A stretch of DNA of 64,000 bases from Bacteroidota bacterium (GTDB lineage Bacteria; Bacteroidota; Bacteroidia; Chitinophagales; Chitinophagaceae), in assembly GCA_947457075.1 (NCBI GenBank), contig CANGUG010000002.1, positions 124,001-188,000 on the forward strand, in the 5' to 3' direction. Position numbers and translations under genes: made by a program. The notes under the pieces were generated by a model. That model was given only the letters and a program-made list of their open reading frames with translations, did no database searches and was not told the DNA's origin. Positions 44,883 through 53,605 of this stretch are shown piece by piece. Position 1 is the first letter of the stretch. Each line of letters starts with the position of its first letter.

Positions 44883-45251
44883 ATGAAAAAGTTATTTTTC
44901 TTACCATTATTATTGATTACTTGTTTTTGTCTTGCGCAAGATACCAAAGAGATAATTGGTAAGCCTATTAAAATTGGGAATCTATTAGTAGCAGAAAATG
45001 ATTTCCCAGAATACATGAATTTTGAAGATGCCAAAAAAGCTTGCCGAGCTTTAGGAAAAGGTTGGAGGTTGCCTTCTGTGTCAGAGTCGAATATGATGTA
45101 TAAAAGAAGAGATAAAATTGAAAATAAAGATGATACTTTTTATTGGAATTTATCTGGAAAATTATTTGTCCTTGCAGAAATTGCAGGGCTATCCGAAGAA
45201 GACATGGACAAGGCAAGTAAAAATTCAGTACGGGCTGTAAAATCTTTATAG
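44883..45251 (+). CDS. Small secreted DUF1566-like protein, paralog 3
   Basis: A 122-residue protein with signal peptide (FLPLLLITCFCLAQ), then EIIGKPIKIGNLLVAENDF, ACRALGKGWRLPSVSES, TFYWNLSGK and SVRAVKS. The first third is closest to paralog 1 (IGKP.KI.NLLVA.NDF), while the middle has diverged. The last gene of the group; the 118-base gap behind it shows no clear terminator. Confidence 0.74.
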   Translation: MKKLFFLPLLLITCFCLAQDTKEIIGKPIKIGNLLVAENDFPEYMNFEDAKKACRALGKGWRLPSVSESNMMYKRRDKIENKDDTFYWNLSGKLFVLAEIAGLSEEDMDKASKNSVRAVKSL

Positions 45252-45369
45252 GGGGCCAGCGTTTAAAAGCCTGTAATGGGATGTTCCCAGTTATTAATTA
45301 GGTTTTGGTAATAACGATTGTTTATAAGCATGGCAAAACAATATTGTAACTTGAAATTATTTTTTTATA

Positions 45370-45741
45370 TTAATTACCTTTATTTTTTAACCTTCTTTCC
45401 TCTGCAATACCCCTAAGAAATTCGCGTCTAATCCCTTTTTCTTGTAATTCAATATAAGCCTTTATTGCTTCTTGAACTTGAGTCATATCATATTTACTAA
45501 AAACAGAATCGATCATCGCTTGCTTTTGATGGTAAATGCTTTTTGCAATTTTTTTCCTTACATACTTCATATCTGGGGAATTAAGTGCTACAGCAATTTC
45601 GTCATCAGTTGCAATTGATATTTTTTTTCCAATTTTTATTTCTAAAGAATCCATTTCTTTTTCAATATCATAAGAATTAGATGTATTACACGAAAAGATT
45701 ATTATAATAAATAAAATATTTAAGAGTGAATTAATTTTCAT
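45370..45741 (-). CDS. Small lipoprotein, helical, unknown function
   Basis: A 123-residue protein whose N-terminus (LLNILFIIIIFSC) is a lipoprotein signal with Cys18 as acylation site. The mature part is predicted helical and highly charged (EKEMDSLEIKIGKKI; IELQEKGIRREFLRGIAEERR). I recognise no family. It is tail-to-tail with the small secreted paralogs and in an AT-rich stretch. Confidence 0.65.
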   Translation of the reverse strand: MKINSLLNILFIIIIFSCNTSNSYDIEKEMDSLEIKIGKKISIATDDEIAVALNSPDMKYVRKKIAKSIYHQKQAMIDSVFSKYDMTQVQEAIKAYIELQEKGIRREFLRGIAEERRLKNKGN

Positions 45742-45844
45742 ATTGATTGGATTTTAGGGTGATAGTTGTCTGATTTATTATTGTAAATTTTATATAGCTT
45801 TTTCTTTATCATTGGCTTAATTATATATATTATTTAAATTACAA

Positions 45845-46824
45845 TTATTGAATTGCAGTTAAAATATTATTAGTAAAATAAATATAATTTCCACTACTAT
45901 AAACCCATTGTTCGGATTTTGAATTTTTCAAAAAAGTTTCATTTATTTCTTTTGGTTCTCCCCAAGATAATTTAACCATTTCTTTTGTCATGCCAATTCT
46001 TACTTTACCACTTAAAATTAGATTCCACAACGTAATTCCAAACTTCTTTTTGAATTTTTCAGCATCCGTAATTTGAAACATTAAATCATTATTATTCATC
46101 AAGTCAACAAAAAGTGGTATTTGCTGCTTTTTGCTATTTTCAAGAATTAAAGAAAGGTTGAAAAATTTTTCTTCAACTGTAACATCTATACATTTCCATT
46201 CTGCACCGGCAATAAAATCTGAAACTTCATTTCCAGTATTCATATCAAACATAGGCCCGTTAGTGCCATTAATCCAACCTTTTCCCCTTATAATAAAACC
46301 TTTCCCAATTTGATTTTTTTTTAATTTAGAATAATACCCAACAACAATAAATGGAAATCTATATTCATTTGTAGTTTTATAATTATAATAAATAGTATCC
46401 TTGCTCTCTTTCTCCTCCAATTTCAAAAAATAGATATTTTCAAAGTTTGGGTCTTCAGAAAAGGGGTGTTGAATAACGTCTAGAACTTTAAAATATTTGC
46501 CATTAATTTCATTATAAATTGAACTATAATTGTTCAAAGGTTTGTAGATTCCTTCTTTTTCTCCTTTTACTTTTGGTATACCAATAGTAAACCCTTCATA
46601 GCCATATTCGTGCAACTTTTTTGGTTTGTTATTTAAGAATAAATCTTGACCTATATATTGATATACATCCTTACCTAGAAAATTTTTTAAACTATCGTAT
46701 TTGGCTTCAACTACTGTTGTAGTAACATATTTTTTCGTAGAAATTTGAGAGTGTAACTTGTTATTATTAATTAAGGTGTATAAAAAAACTGTAATAACAA
46801 TTTATTAATTAAACTCCTTTTCAT
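45845..46824 (-). CDS. Secreted protein with BamE/OmlA-like C-terminus; frameshift in signal peptide
   Basis: The main frame is open from a stop at 46802-46804 down to 45845, but its only early start is a TTG at 46615 in mid-domain. In another frame, ATG 46824 begins MKRSLINK. One added base, either in the T7 run (46782-46788) or in the A3 run nearby, would join it to FLYTLINNNKLHSQ and give a normal signal peptide plus about 305 residues. The C-terminal 60 residues (GKVRIGMTKEMVKLSWGEP, then EQWVYSSGNYIYF) resemble the SmpA/OmlA/BamE fold. The rest is unknown. It may be a true lesion, a phase-variable tract, or a sequencing error. Confidence 0.6.
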
Positions 46825-46930
46825 ATTATATTTTTTATAAATTTAATTAAAATGGTTCATAATTTGAATTATCTCATTCTGTTATGAAGTATTCTGGCAA
46901 ATCTTTAAAAGGTTCCATCTAACACAAATA

Positions 46931-46968
46931 AAAAATCCCTATAATATTGATTAACAATAATATAGGGA
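46931..46968 (-). terminator. Strong terminator behind the tRNA-like RNA
   Basis: On the minus strand a 14-bp stem with one A-A mismatch (TCCCTATATTATTG / CAATATTATAGGGA) and a 5-base loop is followed by five T, then T-rich sequence. It starts about 10 bases past the RNA 3' end. Confidence 0.85.
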
Positions 46969-46978
46969 CTCATAGTTG

Positions 46979-47142
46979 CTGTAGGGGGAGGGATCGAACC
47001 TCCAAGGGGCAGTTAGCCAAAACACAAAGTTGAGTGGTCCACCCTGGTCGCCTATTACTAGACGGCTCTATGTTTCGTTTATCCCGTGATCCCCGCCTTC
47101 GAGACGAGAAGGTACGTTTGCCAAAAATTTCGTCACCCCACA
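46979..47142 (-). ncRNA. tRNA-like structured RNA of about 164 nt with a large insert, class unknown
   Basis: Minus strand. The ends pair as an acceptor stem TGTGGGG (47142-47136) with CCCTACA (46986-46980), including one G-T pair, and G as discriminator. A short D-like arm follows (ACG/CGT with GG in the loop), then an anticodon-like hairpin CCTTC/GAAGG with 7-base loop TCGTCTC, lacking the usual T33. After an insert of about 90 bases comes a canonical T-arm GGAGG-TTCGATC-CCTCC. The insert has GGGG/CCCC at its base and small hairpins inside. It is too short for tmRNA and shows no typical tag. A strong terminator follows. The 5' end overlaps the HNH stop codon. Confidence 0.5.
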
Positions 47143-47561
47143 ATTTTAGTTTTATAATATCCAAGCTCGATGGCTGTTTTTCTTCTGTGACAATTGGCGC
47201 ATCTAATATTACACTTTCTAATTTCGGCTTCTATTTTTTGAATTGAACAATTTTGAATAATATCACAGAGGTTATCTTTTTTATTTTCAAAGTGGTCAAA
47301 TTCAAGTACGATTGGATCGTTTTCTCCGCAATCAATACATGATTTCCCAATTAAGTAGTCTCTTATGAATTGCTTATTTCGATCTCTTACTTTATTCTTT
47401 GATTTAAGTCCAGCAATTCTGTTTGCAGTGAGATTGGAATCATAACTTTTTTTATCAGCTATTCTTCTACAATCCTTGCAATAATCGTCAAAGCCATCAA
47501 TACTTTTCTTGTATTTCCTAAACGCTTCTTTTGGCAAATTACATTTCTTACAAATCTTCAT
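47133..47561 (-). CDS. Small HNH endonuclease
   Basis: A 142-residue protein. The N-terminal zinc-ribbon-like part has CKKC (residues 4-7) and CKDC, followed by a basic helix (NKVRDRNKQFIRDYLIGK). The C-terminal HNH domain has CIDCGENDPIVLEFDH with the first catalytic His, and RCNIRCANCHRRKT with the Asn and last Cys/His. Such small HNH proteins occur free-standing, in introns and in phages. The start is ATG 47561; TTG 47576 would add five residues. It is transcribed toward the tRNA-like RNA and its last bases overlap it, which is reminiscent of homing nucleases tied to structured RNA. No integrase or intron core is recognised. Confidence 0.82.
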   Translation of the reverse strand: MKICKKCNLPKEAFRKYKKSIDGFDDYCKDCRRIADKKSYDSNLTANRIAGLKSKNKVRDRNKQFIRDYLIGKSCIDCGENDPIVLEFDHFENKKDNLCDIIQNCSIQKIEAEIRKCNIRCANCHRRKTAIELGYYKTKIVG

Positions 47562-47802
47562 AATTCTAATAATCAACCTATAAGTTACATTAACAGTACC
47601 ATTAAGACAATTAAAATGTCTACCTAGAAAGGATACTAAAACTATAAAAAGAACTTATCATCTGAGCGTTCTCGATTTGTTTTCCCTCAGTTGATATATC
47701 AAAACTAAGGTAATGGGGTTTATGTTGCAAATAATTTAAGTAATTATTTGAAAATATAGAAATATATTAATAAGTTAGCTAATTATTTAAAAAAAATTAA
47801 AT

Positions 47803-48291
47803 ATGGAAACAAAATCTGCCTCAAAATTAAATATTGACAAAAACTTAGATAAGCTGGATTTGCAAATTATTCAAGCCATGATGCAGGATGCGGAAGTGTC
47901 TTACGCCGATTTGGGAAAACAGTTTTTTGTTTCGGGCGGTACCATTCATGTGCGTATTAAAAAATTGGAAGAGCTGGGGATTGTGCAAGGCAAAAGATTG
48001 GCAGTTGATTTAAAAGTATTGGGGTATGATATCATTGCCTTTATTGGTATTTATTTAGAAAAGAGCTCCCTGTATGATAATGTGGCCCAGGCATTAAAAG
48101 CCATTCCACAAGTGGTGCGGGTGAATTATACTACAGGCAATTATAGCATGTTTGTGGAAATTGTCTGTAAGGACATTCAACAACTTAGATTTGTATTGCA
48201 TGATGAGCTTCAAAAAATTAAAGGCATTGAAAGAACCGAGACTTTAATTTCCTTAGAAGAAAGTTTTTCTCGTAATGTGAGAATCGTTTAA
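47803..48291 (+). CDS. Lrp/AsnC-family transcriptional regulator
   Basis: A 162-residue regulator. The N-terminal winged helix-turn-helix (LDKLDLQIIQAMMQDAEVSY, then LGKQFFVSGGTIHVRIKKLEELG) binds DNA. The C-terminal RAM domain (VLGYDIIAFIGIYLEKSSLY ... VNYTTGNYSMFVEIVCKD) would form octamers and sense an amino acid or related ligand. It lies 47 bases upstream of the molybdenum hydroxylase genes on the same strand. The upstream region (47562-47802) is extremely AT-rich, as Lrp-type sites are. Confidence 0.92.
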   Translation: METKSASKLNIDKNLDKLDLQIIQAMMQDAEVSYADLGKQFFVSGGTIHVRIKKLEELGIVQGKRLAVDLKVLGYDIIAFIGIYLEKSSLYDNVAQALKAIPQVVRVNYTTGNYSMFVEIVCKDIQQLRFVLHDELQKIKGIERTETLISLEESFSRNVRIV

Positions 48292-48338
48292 CTATTCCTT
48301 AGTAAATTACAGTAATACAATTATCTCAAATTTTATCA

Positions 48339-48944
48339 ATGACACCTTGTAATTATAATGATGCCAGAAGGGGATTCCTCAAAAAATCGGCTGCAGTGGC
48401 CGCTTTATATTTAACACCTTCTTTATTTGTCAAAACTTTTGCAATGGACAATTTTGTGCCCAAGCCCATTGCCAAAGAAAAATTAAGTTTAACCATTAAT
48501 GGGAAATTAGTGCAAATGGAGATTGATGCGCGTATTACCATTTTAAATTTATTGAGAGAGGAATTGGCCTATACTGGCACTAAAAAAGGTTGCGAAATGG
48601 GACAATGTGGTGCTTGTACCATTCATGTTAATGGGAAGCGCACTAAGTCGTGTATGCAATTAGCAGTAGCCAATCAAAATACTACAATAACAACTATTGA
48701 GGGGTTGTCAACCAACGAGCAACTTCATCCTATGCAAGCAGCCTTTTTAAAACATGATGCTTTTCAGTGTGGCTATTGCACTTCGGGACAAATCATGTCG
48801 GCCGTAGCATGTGTTAGAGAAGGACAAGCTAAATCACGTGATGCTATTAAAGCTTATATGGATACCAATATTTGCAGATGCGGTGCCTACCAAAATATCG
48901 TTGACGCCATTGAAGAAGTTGCTAAAACTGGAACTAAAATTTAA
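48339..48944 (+). CDS. 2Fe-2S subunit of a molybdenum hydroxylase, Tat-exported
   Basis: A 201-residue small subunit of the xanthine dehydrogenase family (PaoA/YagT- and IorA-like). A Tat signal (ARRGFLKKSAAVAALYL, Arg10-Arg11) places the enzyme in the periplasm. The plant-type 2Fe-2S cluster ligands are C85, C90, C93 (CEMGQCGAC) and C105. The second cluster is formed by CGYC and CRCG near residues 144-181. The Mo subunit follows after 21 bases. No FAD subunit gene (YagS-like) is present between or beside them. Confidence 0.93.
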   Translation: MTPCNYNDARRGFLKKSAAVAALYLTPSLFVKTFAMDNFVPKPIAKEKLSLTINGKLVQMEIDARITILNLLREELAYTGTKKGCEMGQCGACTIHVNGKRTKSCMQLAVANQNTTITTIEGLSTNEQLHPMQAAFLKHDAFQCGYCTSGQIMSAVACVREGQAKSRDAIKAYMDTNICRCGAYQNIVDAIEEVAKTGTKI

Positions 48945-48965
48945 AACCTCCCTTATTTATACAAT

Positions 48966-51203
48966 ATGAACAAGAATAAAAATAATTCAATATTCTGGGA
49001 AGACGAAAGAGTGGATGGTGTCGATAAAGTAACAGGTAAAGCAAGGTATACCGCTGAACATAATTTACCTAATTTGGCTTATGCTGTTTTTGTGACCAGT
49101 ACCATTGCTAAAGGAAACATCAAAGAAATGGATGTTACCAAGGCTTTGGCTATGCCAGGGGTTTTAGATATTATTTATTATGCCAATTGTCCAGCGGTAC
49201 CTGGTTATAATCCCAATGCTGCAGAGCGACCTAAGAATGTAACAGAGTGGAGAGGGCATAAAGTATTGTATGATAATAAAGTGCGTTTTTTTGGTCAACC
49301 CATTGCATTGATCGTGGCAGATAGTTTAGAAAATGCCAACGCTGCCATACGTTTTGTAAAACCCACTTATGAAAGCGAAGCTTTTGAAACCAATTTTGAA
49401 AAAGCAAGATTGGTCCCCGCTAATTTAAAAGCACCTATTAATTATAAAAGAGGAACCGGTACTGCAGTTACGCCTGCGGCAACTGTTGAAGCAGAATATA
49501 CTATTCCTATTGAAGTGCATAGCCCAATGGAGTTGCAAGCAACAATTGCCTATTGGGAAGCAGAAGATAAATTGCTTTTGTATGACAAAACACAAGGGCC
49601 TAAAAGTACGCAAGGAACAGTGGCTAGAACCTTTGGTTTGCCGGAAAAAAATGTTCGTGTTATTGCTGAAAATGTAGGCGGTGCTTTTGGAAGTAGTTTA
49701 AGGTCCTGGTCCAATGTACCTGCTGCATGTATTGCTGCAAAAAAAGTAAATCGACCAGTGAAGATAGTCCTTACACGTCCACAAATGTTTAGCCTAATTG
49801 GATATCGTCCGCAATCCTGGCAAAAAGTAAATATTGCAGCAGATGCTGCCGGCAATTTCTTGTCCATTAATCACGAAGCCATTAGTAATACATCCCGTTA
49901 TGAAGATTTTAGAGAAGGCATTGTGGATGTTTCTAAATTTTTATATGCTTGTGAAAACGTGACTACAAAATATAATTTACTTCCTTTAGATTTAAGCACT
50001 CCTATTTGGATGCGTGGTCCTGGGGAAGCAACAGGTTGCTTTGCTTTAGAGTCGGCTATTGATGATTTAGCCTATCAACTTAAAATGGATCCCATTGCTT
50101 TAAGAATCAAAAACTTTACAGCAGTCAATCCAGAAAACAAATTGCCTTTTTCTGATAATAATTTAAAAGCATGTTATGAATATGGTGCCAATAAAATTGG
50201 TTGGAAAAATCGTCCATCCGTTCCTGGTTCCTTAAAAGAAAATGGGTGGCTCATTGGGTATGGTATGGCCGTAGGAGTTTTTGGTGCGGGTAAAGGCTCA
50301 GCATCGGTAAGGGCTGTTTTGTCCAATGACGGTAAATTACTTTTGGAATGTGCTGTAAGTGATATGGGTCCTGGCACCACTACTTCCATGACTAAAATTG
50401 CCGCCGAGACCATGCAAATGCCCATTGGAAAAATAAAATTCAAATTAAGCGATTCTGATTTACCGCCAGGCCCTTCACAGGGTGGTTCAGGTACCACTTC
50501 TACTGTTGGTTCGGCTGTTAATTTAGCTTGCAAAACTTTACAACAAAAATTAATTGCATTGGCCATACAGTTTGCGCCCGCCTTTACTAATTTAACAGCA
50601 GAGGCATTAGAAGTGAAAAATGAAATGATTGTTCACAAAACAGATACTTCAAAAACAATTGATATTGTGGGCTTGCTTAAATTGGCTAATCAAGATAAAA
50701 TTGATTTGACTATAAATTCAACAGGCAAAACCCCTGAACAATTAAAGTTTACTAGTAATTCTTTTTCAGCGCATTTTGTAAAATTAGCAGTGAATGCGAA
50801 GAATGGGAAAATAAAAGTATTAGAAGTTATTACCACTGGAGATGCGGGTAAAATTATTAGTCCAAAAACGGCAAGAAGCCAAATGTTGGGTGGGGTAGTA
50901 GGTGGTATTGGAATGGCTTTATCTGAGCAATTGGAAATTGATCATAGCACAGGTCAAATTATCAATGCAAGTTTTGGTGCTTATCATGTGCCGCTGCACT
51001 TAGATATTCCTAAAACAGAAGCCTGGTTTGTGAATAAGCCTGATTTAAATATGAATGATATTGGTGCAAAAGGAATTGGAGAAATTGCACTCATTGGTTT
51101 TGCAGCTGCTATTACCAATGCAGTGTATAATGCAACAGGCAAAAGAGTGAATCATTTACCTATCACGCCAGAAAAGCTTGGCTTTAAAGTTGCTAAAGTA
51201 TAA
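48966..51203 (+). CDS. Molybdopterin-binding subunit of an aldehyde/xanthine-type hydroxylase
   Basis: A 745-residue large subunit (Ald_Xan_dh_C family, similar to PaoC/YagR). It begins EDERVDGVDKVTGKARYTAE, the usual opening. Cofactor-contact regions include GGAFGSSLRSW, RGPGEATGCFALES and QGGSGTTSTVGSAV. The catalytic Glu is in GIGEIAL near residue 706. It has no signal of its own, so export would be as a complex with the Tat signal of the small subunit. The substrate is probably an aldehyde or N-heterocycle. Without a FAD subunit, electrons would leave via the 2Fe-2S clusters to a cytochrome. Confidence 0.93.
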   Translation: MNKNKNNSIFWEDERVDGVDKVTGKARYTAEHNLPNLAYAVFVTSTIAKGNIKEMDVTKALAMPGVLDIIYYANCPAVPGYNPNAAERPKNVTEWRGHKVLYDNKVRFFGQPIALIVADSLENANAAIRFVKPTYESEAFETNFEKARLVPANLKAPINYKRGTGTAVTPAATVEAEYTIPIEVHSPMELQATIAYWEAEDKLLLYDKTQGPKSTQGTVARTFGLPEKNVRVIAENVGGAFGSSLRSWSNVPAACIAAKKVNRPVKIVLTRPQMFSLIGYRPQSWQKVNIAADAAGNFLSINHEAISNTSRYEDFREGIVDVSKFLYACENVTTKYNLLPLDLSTPIWMRGPGEATGCFALESAIDDLAYQLKMDPIALRIKNFTAVNPENKLPFSDNNLKACYEYGANKIGWKNRPSVPGSLKENGWLIGYGMAVGVFGAGKGSASVRAVLSNDGKLLLECAVSDMGPGTTTSMTKIAAETMQMPIGKIKFKLSDSDLPPGPSQGGSGTTSTVGSAVNLACKTLQQKLIALAIQFAPAFTNLTAEALEVKNEMIVHKTDTSKTIDIVGLLKLANQDKIDLTINSTGKTPEQLKFTSNSFSAHFVKLAVNAKNGKIKVLEVITTGDAGKIISPKTARSQMLGGVVGGIGMALSEQLEIDHSTGQIINASFGAYHVPLHLDIPKTEAWFVNKPDLNMNDIGAKGIGEIALIGFAAAITNAVYNATGKRVNHLPITPEKLGFKVAKV

Positions 51204-51224
51204 TTTACTTATATAGGGTACAAC

Positions 51225-51258
51225 AAAAAGCGGCGCATCATAGATGCGCCGCTTTTTT
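51225..51258. terminator. Bidirectional terminator after the Mo hydroxylase genes
   Basis: A 15-bp perfect stem (AAAAAGCGGCGCATC / GATGCGCCGCTTTTT) with a 3-base loop ends in a T-run. It lies between convergent genes ending at 51203 and 51310. Confidence 0.95.
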
Positions 51259-51309
51259 ATTTGTCAAAGGCATTTAAAAAAATACGATTGATAGCGATAG
51301 CTAACTAGT

Positions 51310-53085
51310 TTAAATTTTATATCCATTGTCTGCCACTAACTGTGCACATATTCTGCGACGTGCTTCCTTGGTGTTAAATGGTTCAACTTTTGTAAAACGT
51401 TTTAAACCAATATGCATCATTCTTAATTCATCTCCTTCAGCAAATGAATTTAATGCATCCTTACCTGCTTTGTTTATTGCATCCGCTGCATCGTAAATAT
51501 AAGTACGTACAATATCCGCTTGTATTGCTGTTGCGGCTTCGCCTTTTTGTGCAGTTAATTTTTCTAGTCTTAACAAGGCTGACTCTGCATGGTAAGTAAT
51601 GATGGACATGTCTGCGATGTTCATTAAAATTTCTTGCTCCTTACTTAATGTCATCATTAATTTTTGTACCGCAGCACCTGCTACCATTAAAATACATTTC
51701 TTAAAATTGGCAATGTATTTTTTTTCTTTTGCAAAAGCACCTTCTTCTTCCGATCCAAAATCAGGGATACTCATTAACTCCTGTTGTACACTTAATGCAG
51801 GGCCCATTAAATCCAACTTTCCTTTCATGGCACGCTTTAATACCATATCCACCGTTAATAATCTATTAATTTCATTGGTACCCTCATAAATTCTATTAAT
51901 ACGACTGTCACGGTATGCTTTTGAAATTGCATATTCATCACTATACCCGTTACCGCCATGTATTTGAACACCTTCATCTACAACAAAGTCCAATACTTCT
52001 GAGCCGAATACTTTTAAAATAGCACATTCAATTGCATATTCTTCGGCTGCTCCTAATAAGGATTCAGATAAGTTTTTTCCTTCTGCTGCAAGCTCGGTTT
52101 CCATATCATCAATATTGCGTGACACACGGTACAAAGCAGTTTCACCTACCCACATACGAATAGCCATCTCTGCTAATTTGTGTCGTATTGCTCCAAATTT
52201 TACGATGGGTAATTTAAACTGCTCTCTTGTTTTTGCATATTGTACCGAAGTAGTAATTGCATTGCGTGCCCCTCCTAAAGTTGCAGCACCTAATTTTAAA
52301 CGACCAATATTTAATACGTTAAATGCAATTGAATGTCCTTTGCCAATTTCTCCTAATACATTTTCAACAGGCACTTTACATTCATTAAAATACAATTGCA
52401 CTGTACTTGATCCTTTAATTCCCATTTTATGTTCCTCTGGACCTTGGGTAAATCCTTCCATTCCTCTTTCCACAATGAATCCAGTGAAATGTTCGCCATC
52501 AATTTTTGCAAACACTGTATATACATCGGCAAAACCTCCATTGGTAATCCAGCATTTTTGTCCATTTAAAATATAATGTTTCCCGTCTGCTGATAATGTG
52601 GCTGTAGTTTTTGCGCCTAATGCATCAGAACCACTATTCGGTTCGGTTAATCCATAAGCACCTTTCCATTCACCTGAAGCTAGTTTAGGTACATATTTTT
52701 GGCGCTGTGCTTCCGTACCAAAATACAATATAGGCAATGTGCCAATACCCGTATGGGCTGCATTGGCAACCGAAAAGGAATAGCCTCCACCTAAATATTC
52801 TGCAACAATGGTGGCGGTCATAAAATCTTTTCCGAGTCCACCATATTGTTCAGGTATGGTAATGCCTAATAAACCTTGCTCACCCGCTTTTGCTAGCAAA
52901 GATGGCATCAAGCCTGGTTCTAGTTTTTCAATACGATCCGCTATTGGCAACACTTCGGTGCTCACAAATTGTTCGCACATATCGCGTACCATAATTTGCT
53001 CTTCGTTAAAATCCTCTGGAATGAAAATATCAGCTGCTTTTACTTCCTTGATAATCCATTCTCCTCCGTGAATTGTTGTTCCCAT
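51310..53085 (-). CDS. Acyl-CoA dehydrogenase (long form, 591 residues)
   Basis: A FAD enzyme that oxidises acyl-CoA to trans-2-enoyl-CoA in beta-oxidation. The N-terminal and middle domains are marked by GEWKGAYGLTEPNSGSDA near residue 140 and CWITNGGFADVYTVFAK near residue 180. The C-terminal domain has RNAITTSVQYAKTREQF, then VQIHGGNGYSDEYAISKAYR, and RIYEGTNEINRLL, where the Glu of YEGT is the catalytic base. About 190 further residues form a C-terminal helical domain as in VLCAD-like enzymes. It lies 42 bases behind the marR gene, so it is probably co-transcribed and controlled by it. Confidence 0.95.
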   Translation of the reverse strand: MGTTIHGGEWIIKEVKAADIFIPEDFNEEQIMVRDMCEQFVSTEVLPIADRIEKLEPGLMPSLLAKAGEQGLLGITIPEQYGGLGKDFMTATIVAEYLGGGYSFSVANAAHTGIGTLPILYFGTEAQRQKYVPKLASGEWKGAYGLTEPNSGSDALGAKTTATLSADGKHYILNGQKCWITNGGFADVYTVFAKIDGEHFTGFIVERGMEGFTQGPEEHKMGIKGSSTVQLYFNECKVPVENVLGEIGKGHSIAFNVLNIGRLKLGAATLGGARNAITTSVQYAKTREQFKLPIVKFGAIRHKLAEMAIRMWVGETALYRVSRNIDDMETELAAEGKNLSESLLGAAEEYAIECAILKVFGSEVLDFVVDEGVQIHGGNGYSDEYAISKAYRDSRINRIYEGTNEINRLLTVDMVLKRAMKGKLDLMGPALSVQQELMSIPDFGSEEEGAFAKEKKYIANFKKCILMVAGAAVQKLMMTLSKEQEILMNIADMSIITYHAESALLRLEKLTAQKGEAATAIQADIVRTYIYDAADAINKAGKDALNSFAEGDELRMMHIGLKRFTKVEPFNTKEARRRICAQLVADNGYKI

Positions 53086-53127
53086 AAAATTGTATTTAAA
53101 ATTTTGTTGAATATTTTTTTGATCTAT

Positions 53128-53583
53128 TTATGTTAAGTCAGGGTGTGTTAAATTATCATACACTCTTTGTAAAACATTTTTCACTATTTCAATTTCTTCT
53201 TTTGTAATATTTTGTAATGCTTCATTCATTGTTTGATTCGCTAACTCATAAGTCATTTGTTGCAATGGTTTCGCGGCATCGGTTAAACATACTTTATTAA
53301 TACGTCGGTCCGTGGTACTTGCCACACGAGTTACCAATCCTAATTTTTCTAAATTATCTATGAGTCTGGTGATACTTGCTTTGTCTCTAAAAGTGCGTGT
53401 GCCTAATTCCTGTTGACTCAATCCGTCCTCTTTCCATAAATGATAAAGGACTGACCACTGCTCAATGGTAATTTCTAAACCAGCAGTACGGTAGTTTTTT
53501 TGTAGTCGACGGGCAACAGCGGTGGTGGCCATACCATTAATGACACTGTATAATTCCCCTCGCTTAAATTGGTTGTTTGACAT
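53128..53583 (-). CDS. MarR-family transcriptional regulator
   Basis: A 151-residue winged-helix dimeric regulator. The pattern is WSVLYHLWKEDGLSQQELG for helices 2-3, RDKASITRLIDNLEKLGLV for the recognition helix, and the wing TDRRINKVCLT. It is transcribed with the acyl-CoA dehydrogenase downstream, suggesting control by an acyl or aromatic acid (or its CoA ester). A palindromic operator lies 4 bases ahead of its start codon, so autorepression is likely. Confidence 0.93.
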   Translation of the reverse strand: MSNNQFKRGELYSVINGMATTAVARRLQKNYRTAGLEITIEQWSVLYHLWKEDGLSQQELGTRTFRDKASITRLIDNLEKLGLVTRVASTTDRRINKVCLTDAAKPLQQMTYELANQTMNEALQNITKEEIEIVKNVLQRVYDNLTHPDLT

Positions 53584-53587
53584 ATAG

Positions 53588-53603
53588 TTAGTTATGCAAC
53601 TAA
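53588..53603 (-). promoter_or_regulatory. MarR operator palindrome
   Basis: TTAGTT-ATGC-AACTAA is an inverted repeat with perfect 6-base arms, in the size and style of MarR-family sites. It lies between the predicted -7 element and the marR start codon, where a bound dimer would block transcription. Confidence 0.65.
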
Positions 53604-53605
53604 TT

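Noticed and set aside
46979..47142. tmRNA (ssrA)
   Set aside because: About 164 nt is too short, no hydrophobic tag ending in LAA or similar is visible, and no pseudoknot series is apparent.
46970..47246. Two ORFs crossing the tRNA-like RNA on both strands
   Set aside because: Their sequence simply translates the T-arm and stem regions; an RNA gene with its terminator explains the region better.
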